NCBI GenBank assembly: GCA_025200525.1
Contig: CM045762.1
Span: 107,100,682-107,164,681, forward strand
DNA from: Camellia lanceoleosa
Lineage: Eukaryota > Streptophyta > Magnoliopsida > Ericales > Theaceae
Reading direction: 5' to 3'
Length of the DNA: 64,000 nt
This document shows positions 56,338 to 64,000 of the stretch, piece after piece. The notes under the pieces were generated by a model. It worked only from the letters and a program-made list of their open reading frames with translations, did not search any database and was not told the origin of the DNA. Each line of letters starts with the position of its first letter. The stretch's first letter is position 1. The position numbers and the translations under genes were made by a program.

Positions 56338-57187
56338 AATGTGCACTCCGAAAACAAAAGCTTGAGCAAAAGGAACCTCAAATGCAAATGTCACCCGATC
56401 CAAAGTAGTGTTGACTATATCCATAACATCTGATGCCATTGTATTTATCTATGAAACTGCACTCCAAAAATATTATCAGACAGAGTATCGGGTACTTAGG
56501 ATGCGCTGCATCGCATTTGTCAGACGATATCGCACGCCAAAAAGGCATCGGGTATGTTTTATATGGTCAGTATACGGATGGGTACGCCATGGGTACATTT
56601 TTGGGTACTTCGGAATAAAAAATGAGATTTTTTTATAAATTAAAAGGTACCAAAGCAATATTTTATGAATATTTTAAAGAATTATAAAAATCTGGGGTTG
56701 TTTTGTAATAAATAAAACATGAAAACAAATAAAATTAGGACATGAAAACAAATAAAATTAGGGTTTTGTATCCTCTCTATCATTCGATCATCTCAGCTCC
56801 TTCCATATCTATTCGAGTCATTCCGAAATACTCCAAGAAGACTGAAGAACTTTGAAGGTGCTAGGGTTCCATGTCTATTCGATCAGCTCCTTCCAGAAAT
56901 ACTTGCAAGAGAGTCTGAAGAACACTTCGAAGGTGCGATTGAAAGGTTTAATCGAAGGTGCTGCTGATTGATTCTCATTCGAAGGTGCGATTGAAGAGGT
57001 AAGTCCATCTTCGATTCTTTCCCCTTTTCTTCTTCAATTCTTTATCCTCTCTTTCATTTTTTTCCCCAGATTTTTGTGCTGTTTATTCGCTGCAAACGAT
57101 CGATTCTTCTCTTCTCTTTGGTCTTCTCTTTCTTTGATCCTTCATCTTCTTCTTCATTTTTCTTGAACTCTCTCTTTTTTTTTTTCC
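56338..57187. other. Intergenic sequence with GGGTAC-rich repeat-like block
   Basis: At 56,480-56,615 short phrases 'tatcgggtac', 'catcgggtatg', 'gatgggtacg' and 'tgggtac' cluster. Related inverted phrases (gcgtaccgcaaccgtacccg) appear at 57,931-57,990, which could be the two ends of an element of ~1.5 kb. 56,760-57,000 repeats 'cgaaggtg(c)' and 'tattcgatc' phrases. No gene is called. Confidence 0.4.
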
Positions 57188-57420
57188 TGATATATGTCCA
57201 GATTTTTGTACTAAAATCTGTCCAGATTTGTTGAACTAAGATCTGTCCTTATTTTATTTTATTTTTTCTGATATATGTCCAGATTTGTTGAACCATAAGA
57301 TCTGTCCTTATTTTTTTTTTTCCCGATATATGTCCAGATTTTTGAACTAAAATCTGTCCAGATTTGTTTAACTAAGATCTGTCCTTATTTTTTTTATAAT
57401 TTTTTTTCTGATATATGTCA
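57188..57420. repeat. Degenerate tandem repeat ('gatatatgtccagattt')
   Basis: '(c)tgatatatgtccagattt' starts at about 57,188, 57,270, 57,325 (cgatatatgtcc) and 57,409 (partial), with 'aactaa(g/a)atctgtcc' phrases in between, separated by T-rich spacers. The period is uneven, 55-85 bp. Confidence 0.75.
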
Positions 57421-58980
57421 TATATATATGCAATATGATATTGGTTGTAAAGCTTGATGACAAATTAAAATCCCTTGACACCTTAAATTCTCTTTCGTAG
57501 TAGTTTATTTTGAGGGGGAGGGATGGGGGTTTTGTAACTGAAAAACAGAGCATTAATTTGTGATGCGTAACCATTGGTTTTGAGTTAAGTTATATGTCTG
57601 TTTCCACATTGGTTAATTTCCTTGCAATGCTTGATGTTGTGGGTGGATATGATTGGTTATTGTTTCATTGTCTTTCATGAACTAAAATTAAGAGATACTT
57701 TGTAGGTCAATATGGGAATCAGATTGAAAGGTGTTGTAGTGTCCTTGTTCTTGTCATACTTAGATCTGTCCAAATTGTTATTTACATATTTGACGAGCAA
57801 AAAGAACGATTTTAAAAATAAATTACACATTTGTGTTTTAGTTTTGTAGTTTTCTTTTTAGTTTTGATATTTAATTTTAATTTGTAAGTTGGATCCTTTA
57901 ACCATAATTATAAAAGAAAAAAAAAAATCGGCGTACCGCAACCGTACCCGTATCATACTTTTTGGGGGGTTTTGCCGTATTGCCGTACTGCACTTCGTAC
58001 CAGACTGCATTCGTGCTTCTTTGGTATCCATTGCCTCAACTATAAAACACGCAAGGCTTCAACCAAAAATACACAAATAGAATTGAGTTGAAATTTAAAG
58101 AAAAAAAATTATGAATAATTTCTTTTGGTTTAATGTAATTCAACTTGTCAAAAAAATGAATAATTGACCCAATTGACAAACTTTTGTGTTAGAAAAGTAA
58201 ACAAAACAAAAAAAATAATTAGTGCAAGAAAGAATGATTTCAAAACAAGATTAAATACACCCACGAAAGAGATTCATACTAGCCAAAAAAAGCCAACGAA
58301 AAAATCAGCATAGGTGTCAAAAATGCAAAGACAAAAATGCACCACAAACTAAGTACTGCCACAAAAAAAGCAGGACACCAGCAAGGCTGCAGGTGTAGCC
58401 ACACTTATGTTACCTGGAATGTGGAGCAGGAGTTAGAGGTGGAAGGGAGGTTCAAATGGGGAAACACACACACACACACACACACACGCACATATACACA
58501 TAGAGCAACCAAGCATAGATGATTTTGGCAGGAGACTTTTGCCTACCATATAATGCACATGTGGAAAGCAAATATGAAATAAGGAAAATGTGTCTCATGT
58601 TATAGCATTCGTCTCACGTTATAGCACCTGTTGGAGGCACAAAACCGATGCTTGGCTAGCAAAAATTTCTACAGTACATTTTTCCTCTCGTGTTGGCGTT
58701 GCTTAGACCAACATTACTAGGCATTTTGTCTAGCAAAAGTACACAAAAAGTACGCTGTGTATTTTGCTTAGCCACTTTATATTTATGTCTATTGTGTATT
58801 CCAACAAGACTATCTATTTTAGCTAGCCATACAAACTAACTTAATTGATTTTCAACCAAAAAAAAAAAAATCTTATATACACAAAATAAAAATGATACCT
58901 TTTGAAAATATAAGAGCACATGCAAACTCACAAATTAACCTCAGTAAAACTGTCTAAATTAGACCATATTCATATTAATA
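57421..58980. other. AT-rich sequence with a CA microsatellite
   Basis: I see no gene. (CA)n at 58,466-58,488 and a poly(A) run near 58,858-58,870. The GTACCG-rich stretch at 57,931-57,990 may pair with 56,480-56,615. Confidence 0.4.
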
Positions 58981-58994
58981 GATATGACTTAGGT

Positions 58995-59217
58995 AGTGAT
59001 TGGCTCTTGGGGATGAAGTGGAATGGAATGGAATGGAATAATTATTTCATCAAAATGTTTATTTCATGTTTGGTTGAGAATAAACATTGCAAATGAATAA
59101 AAAAAGCATGCAAATGGAATCATCATTCATCATGGTAAAGATCATTCCATAGAGTTTCAGGAATGACCATTCCATTCCATTCAATTATGTCTCATTCCAG
59201 TGAACCAAATATAGCAT
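58995..59217. mobile_element. MITE-like element with GGAATGGAATG arms
   Basis: The left arm contains gatgaagtggaatggaatgg and the right arm the inverted 'ccattccattccattcaatt'. The outer ends are imperfectly inverted (gtgattggctcttggggatg on the left, 'tatttggttcactggaatga' for the reversed right). The right end recurs at 51,640-51,672 (cattccagtgaaccaaata), so the family is dispersed. Confidence 0.6.
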
Positions 59218-60007
59218 TAGTTCCCTTGAGATTCCAGATCAGAGTAAACCATCAGATTGGTAATGGAATCAGCCTAATTGAAACCTTCTGGAACATATCA
59301 CCAAACTAAAACTACATAAACAAAAAAAGAAGATAAAAAATATGCAATTGACAACAGAATCTCAAGCAGTCTATAAACTATTTCACAAGACTAAAAATTG
59401 AATCTTTGACATGCATTTGATCAATGATCATCATTTCACTCATGATATTCATATTCAAGCCCAGATTGGTATTGGGTTTCTCTGCAATAATTTTGTTGAA
59501 ATGAAATCCCAAACAGAACATAAAATATAATCAAAAATAAAATAAAATACAACCGTAATAGAAATTATTCAAGAATTACAATGTTTAGAGAAGATTGAGA
59601 AACTTGAATCAGAAAGAGTAAGAACAGATTGTGTGAGATCAGGAAAAAAACAAAAACACAAAAAAACCCTGATATATGATGATTATTATGATGGTTTGAG
59701 ATGGAATTACCTCGGGCAAAGATCAGACCAAGAAGCCTCGTAAAAACTAGGATTCGATCAGAACAAGAAAGGGATGAGGAGGACAAGATTTGAAATATGT
59801 TCGAACCCAAATGCACTAATCCAAACGTGGCCTTGAGTACCCAAGAAGAGAATGGACAACGAACGGGGTCCAGATCGGCGGCTTTTGGAAACGTTTTAAA
59901 AAAGTACGAACTCGTGTATTTTGGGAAAACCGCTCCGCCTAGCGGTTCAACTGGTAAACCAAACGAACCGGTGTCGGTTCCGTTAACTCCACCGGTTCGG
60001 AGCAACG

Positions 60008-60015
60008 TATAAAAT
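60008..60015 (+). promoter_or_regulatory. TATA box of the methyltransferase gene
   Basis: TATAAAAT lies about 30 bp before the start of a CT-rich leader. The ~200 bp upstream are GC-richer than the average of the window, with an 'accggt' motif occurring three times (59,968-59,996). The plus-strand ORF at 59,797-60,012 overlaps this region and is taken as non-coding. Confidence 0.5.
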
Positions 60016-60039
60016 TTTCCAAATTAGGGCAAAGTTTTA

Positions 60040-60051
60040 GTTTCACGTTCC

Positions 60052-60090
<39 letters not shown>

Positions 60091-60125
60091 AGTCTCTCTG
60101 TCTCTCAGTCCTGCGATTCAGCTCA
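60040..60125 (+). other. Probable 5' UTR exon of the methyltransferase gene
   Basis: A CT-rich leader (60,056-60,082) ends in 'gattcagctcacg/gtactg', a reasonable splice donor. The next acceptor that leads into the coding exon is tgctatgcag/ttttgag at 63,317/63,318. The sequence between has no coding capacity, so a non-coding first exon is likely. Position and splice sites are inferred. Confidence 0.4.
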
Positions 60126-61380
60126 CGGTACTGTCTCTCTTCCTCATATCCCCTCTAAGTTTTTACTATTTATTTATTCATTAATTTTAATCGATAGATT
60201 TAGAGTTTAAAAATCCTTGTTTTTTATTTCATTGAATTAGATATATTTCCTTCAATTAGTAAATTAGTCATGCAATCAACCTCTTTGTATTATTCATTAC
60301 CCTCGTTATGAATGTACGCATATAATTGCAAACAGCAATGAGTTATCTAAGTAAAGATCAACTCCATTGTCACATGGATTTGCCAAAATATTTATTGACT
60401 TGATACACTACAAAAAGGCTACTTTTTTAATGATTATATTTTTATTTCTATATAATTTTCAGTAGATGTAATTATGACATTACAGTTTGATCCGATTATG
60501 CCAACATTTGAATTAGTGAATCGTGAATTGTAAAGTAATCAAAGTGAAGCTCAGCAGATATTAGTATGTATCAGCAGGTTTTGTGTGATGGTTCTAAAGA
60601 AGTTGGAACTTTTTATTCAGTCATGTTACTGCTGTTTGTTAAAATGCTAGAACCTTTAGCAAGGATGATAAGAGACTTTATGCTGGTGATTTCTTATATG
60701 GAGAGAGATAATGTTTGTGTGAGAGGCTAATTATTCAGAAAAATTTCTCGTGTGTGTTATCTTTTTGTTTGTTTGTTTATCTTCTTCTCTAATTAAAAAT
60801 AAAATTGCGAATTTTGAAATTTGAACGTGAATGGTGCAACCTAATCTCTGATGTAAAATGCTTTTACAAACAAAAAAAAATTATGAAGTTTTCTTACTTC
60901 ACATTTATGTAATAATAAAAATTTGGTATCTGAAAACAAACACAATAAAGTAATATGATAGGGACGAAGTAAGAAAAGTTTCAAAATTTGATAGTTCGCG
61001 TATCACACATCTATAATTTATGTTCTTGACTTCCAATTTTTTACTTCATGGCACATTTAACTAAAATAATTGAGAATGTAAATTTGGATGGTTTAATTAA
61101 TTACATTCCTTTTGCTTTCTCATTCTTAATCCAAGAAAGATTCTATCTGAGAGCAGTTACTACTTCCTGCTGTCTATTTTTGTTGTAAAAATAGATACAT
61201 TCTTTTTTCATTGCAAGCCTTTACACCCTATTGTATTATAGCAAGAATATCATTATTCGCTTTTGTTTTCAATTTTATTGAATAATTTGCTTGCACAGCT
61301 ATGCATTAGTCCCTGTTTTAGTTATGTATCTAGATTTTATGTGTTGTTTGTTTCGTTAACTCGACATAGTTTTTTTCAAA

Positions 61381-61625
61381 TTTGATATGAAGTCAGGATT
61401 TTGGCAAGTCCAAATCCAGGAAAAAGATTGTTATAAAACAACTTTCGTAGTTCCCTTTGGCCGCTATGAATGGAATGCCATGCTCTTTAGTCTCAAAAAT
61501 GCTACTTTGAATTCCAAAATATTATGAATAATATCCATATTCAGCATTCAACATTGTATATATCAATGATATACTCGTATACTCCAATTATGTCTCCCAA
61601 CATCGCAAATATTTATACAAATTTT
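61381..61625 (+). pseudogene. Reverse-transcriptase relic, caulimovirid/Ty3-like
   Basis: The plus strand reads FDMKSGFWQVQI, then FVVPFGRYEWNAM, the part of a reverse transcriptase just before its catalytic site. About 50 bases later, in another frame, it reads YINDILVYS, the place of the YxDD catalytic box, with the first Asp changed to Asn. At least two frameshifts separate these pieces. 'FG(R/x)YEWN' is more typical of plant pararetroviruses (Caulimoviridae) and their endogenous copies than of most Ty3 elements, but the fragment is too short to be sure. It is short, broken and inactive. Confidence 0.6.
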
Positions 61626-62563
61626 GAATTATTAATATTGTATAACTAAATTATATATCACTCTTCAAAGAATGCAAGGGACCGGTTGTCTTCAAATTTC
61701 TCTATCCTCCTACTTTAATACATTTTTAATCTTCAAATCATGTCTCCATACACTACAAAAAGGCCATACACTACATTTTTAACTAAATTATATATCACTC
61801 TTCAAATTTCTCCTCCTATAATGTTTGTGTGAGAGGCTAATTATTCAGATTCTATTTTGGAAGATGGAAAGCTTCTGTGTTTGCCAGGAAAATGGAACAA
61901 ATATTGTGTTCTAGAAGAAATAATGCTGGTTGGGAAGAGAGAAAAATATAGTAGAACTTAATTTTGGCAATATGGAAGCTTCTCTGTTTGGTTTAGATTT
62001 CAAAATATAGTTCCACCACTGATTTGAGTGTGGTATTTGGTTGTAATTTTCAAATCATAATTTTACACTCATTTCAAACTATAATCATTACTTTTCAAAA
62101 CTCAGCCAAACACACAACTCAAAACTCTTTTCAAAACTCAAAAATAATTTAATTTGTATTTTAAATATTTTTTATTTTTTTATTTTAAATATTTTATGGG
62201 AATATTTTTAATATTTTAATTTTCATAAAAATATTTTAATATTTTAATTTTAATATTTTAATATTTTAATTGTAAATATTTTGATTTTCGGAATATTTTT
62301 AATATTCTTATTATTTTAATTTTTTGAATATTTTGAATATTTTATTTTTCAGAATATTTTTAATATTTTAATTTTCTAAATAATCTTAAAATATTTTTAA
62401 TATTTTTAATGTTTATACAGGCCTAAAAAATGAATTGACAGAAAAATTAGTTGATATAAAATAATTGACATAGAAGTTATTTAAGAAAAAAATTATTCAA
62501 AAAAATTACTTAAAAACAATTAATTGAAAAAAAAATCATTTTTTTATTTGAGTATTTTAAAAA

Positions 62564-62883
62564 TAGTTTGGTTATGACTATTGATCAAAAATATGGATAT
62601 CGAGTTATGAGTTGTGTGTTTGATTATCAATTATAGGTTGAATTAAGTTTTAAAAACTATTTTGAAAACTTATCACCAAACAAATTTTCTTATTTTCTTA
62701 TTTCACATGTCACATCAAACTTTCAAAACTCAATTCCACATACAATTCAAAACTCAATTCAACACTATTCAAAAACCATAACCAAACAAATTTTCTACGT
62801 TCAAATCATAATTCCACAACACACAAACTCTAAATACAACTCATACTCTCAAATCATATTTACAAAACTCTACCAAATGCAAC
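62564..62883. mobile_element. MITE, second copy of the family at 17,107
   Basis: It aligns by eye with 17,107-17,402 over its full length, from 'agtttggttatgactattga' to 'aactctaccaaatgcaacct', including the internal 'aaccaaacaaattttct' blocks. It lies inside the proposed leader intron of the methyltransferase gene. Confidence 0.7.
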
Positions 62884-63332
62884 CTAAAACATCCGTATTT
62901 TGCTTGTAGAAATGGATGGAGAGAAAAAAAAAAAACAAAAAACAAAAAAAATTGACCAAGTTCTTCCAATTTTTCGTTATCTTCATTAAAACATGCCATG
63001 GAATTTGACATATTTTTTATATTTAACCAGATTTGGGAAAAGAAGGGGAAAAAAAAAAAAACTAGGAAAAAGGAAACATCGAACCATAATATGATACTTT
63101 GATTTAACATTGCTTAATGTGGAAAAAAGTTGATAATTTTGGAAAAAGAAAATTGTATGAGAACATTGAGTAGCCTTTGTTAACAATATCCAGTTATAAT
63201 TTTCTTTCTTTTAGACAACAGGGTTGCTTTAAACTTCAACATTTGCATTCTGTAATTATTTATTTATTTATTTTTTCTCCCTATCCTGTAAATTATGAGT
63301 TGCTGCTGCTATGCAGTTTTGAGAAAAGAAGA

Positions 63333-64000
63333 TGCCGGAGAATGAGACAAACCCTTATATTAGCAAGTCGACTCGTTTGCCACGGAAACGTTTTTATCGG
63401 GCACGAGCTCACAGCAATCCACTAAGTGACTCCCACTTCCCTGTGCCTATCTCCCCTTGCCATGCTGACTATTTTCTTCATTTCCCTCAACTGTTTCCAT
63501 CATCCGATCAAGTTGACAATTCCAAGAAGATCCAATTTGCAGATATCGGTTGTGGTTTTGGAGGACTCCTAATTAGTCTTTCAACCCTATTCCCTGACAC
63601 CCTGATGATCGGGATGGAGCTGAGGGACAAAGTGACGGAGTATGTCAAGGAACGGATTTTAGCTTTGAGGGTAGCACATCCTAGTCAATACCAGAATGTA
63701 TCAGTGGTTAGAACTAATTCCATGAAATACATTCCGAATTACTTTGAGAAAGGACAGTTATCGAAGATGTTTTTCCTGTTCCCTGATCCTCACTTTAAAG
63801 AGAAGAATCATTGGCGTCGTGTGATCAGCCCACACTTGCTAGATGAATATGCTTATGTTCTTGGAGTTGGCGGGATTATATATACAATTACAGATGTGGA
63901 AGAACTCGGGGAGTGGATGAAAGCTTGTTTGGAGGGGCACCCTCTGTTTGAAGCTCTTACAGATGAAGAACTTGAAGCTGATCCCGTTATGAAGCTCTTG
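63333..64000 (+). CDS. tRNA (guanine-46-N7)-methyltransferase, METTL1/Trm8 type (5' part, cut by window end)
   Basis: It transfers a methyl group from S-adenosylmethionine to N7 of G46 in the variable loop of tRNAs; in eukaryotes it works with a WD-repeat partner (Trm82/WDR4). The frame opens at ATG 63,333 (MPENETNP) and stays open to the window edge, 222 codons. Residues 22-37 (YRARAHSNPLSDSHFP) are the conserved entry segment. 70-80 (ADIGCGFGGLL) is the S-adenosylmethionine loop, 94-99 (GMELRD) has the ribose-binding acidic residue, and 127-134 (RTNSMKYI) is the next conserved strand. 147-163 (FFLFPDPHFKEKNHWRR) is the family signature with the catalytic Asp, and 186-190 (YTITD) leads into the RNA-binding end. 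About 30 residues are missing past the edge. The single uninterrupted frame shows no breaks. Start choice: it follows a CAG acceptor by 15 bases and fits the family's N-terminus. Confidence 0.95.

Larger units (their letters stand above)
60126..63317 (+). other. Probable ~3.2-kb 5' UTR intron with mobile-element debris
   Basis: Proposed GT at 60,126 and AG at 63,317. It contains a reverse-transcriptase relic (61,381-61,625), an AT-rich 'atattttaatattttaat' low-complexity block (62,140-62,410), a MITE (62,564-62,883) and related sequence at 62,030-62,130. 'taatgtttgtgtgagaggct' occurs at 60,710 and again at 61,818, a local duplication. Confidence 0.4.

Noticed and set aside
59565..60005. 146-codon minus-strand ORF and the overlapping plus-strand ORF at 59,797-60,012
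   Set aside because: They lie in the promoter of the methyltransferase gene, overlap one another and have no recognisable motif. A divergent non-coding exon ending at CCCGAG/GTAATT (~59,711) is possible but unsupported.

Overview
This window looks like nuclear DNA of a eudicot plant, probably woody. It is AT-rich, its genes have introns, and most of it is transposable elements nested in one another: Ty1/copia and Ty3-type LTR elements, MULEs, hAT and Tourist-like elements, Helitron-like ends and a LINE-like tail. I cannot name the species. Only two host genes are clearly supported: an ankyrin-repeat/PGG membrane protein on the minus strand (19.5-24.8 kb), and the 5' part of a tRNA (guanine-46-N7) methyltransferase (METTL1/Trm8 type) on the plus strand, which runs off the right edge.

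Layout. 1-2.1 kb: an LTR end and a 101-bp tandem repeat. 2.2-2.5 kb: a fragment resembling the C-terminus of a 2-oxoglutarate/Fe(II) dioxygenase. 3.2-5.5 kb: a candidate non-autonomous LTR element with an unrecognised ORF. 5.5-12.5 kb: a broken minus-strand copia element whose integrase is split by a 3.5-kb insertion. 12.5-18.0 kb: an unknown ORF fragment with an internal duplication, two MITEs around 17 kb, one at 13.5 kb, and a Pack-MULE-like element carrying an EXO70-like exon fragment. 19.5-24.8 kb: the ankyrin/PGG gene. 25-28.2 kb: repeat-derived sequence including a poly(A)-tailed LINE-like 3' end.

28,875-40,554 is the most unusual part: an 11.7-kb Mutator-like element with terminal inverted repeats and a 9-bp target duplication. 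It carries a decayed transposase gene (plus strand) and a convergent, decayed gene for a Ulp1-like cysteine protease (minus strand), the arrangement known from ULP-carrying MULEs (Kaonashi type). Its non-coding sequence holds roughly 70 copies of a short AGAGAAA(A)TT motif that I do not find in the recognisable exons. I know of no explanation for this.

40.9-44.1 kb: a giant foldback element with a MITE in one arm only, then a Tourist-like element. 44.1-54 kb: AT-rich sequence with local duplications, a 1,976-bp solo LTR with a 5-bp target duplication and a dense cluster of CGCTCGAGCG palindromes, and two Helitron-like 3' termini in inverted orientation 5 kb apart. 54.8-56.3 kb: a hAT-type element with an 8-bp target duplication carrying a 169-codon coiled-coil ORF. 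57-59.2 kb: tandem repeats and a MITE. 60-64 kb: the methyltransferase promoter, a probable leader exon, a ~3.2-kb leader intron containing a decayed reverse-transcriptase relic and a MITE, and the coding exon.

All calls come from reading the sequence by eye. Element boundaries stated to the base are those where I could match flanking duplications; the others are approximate.
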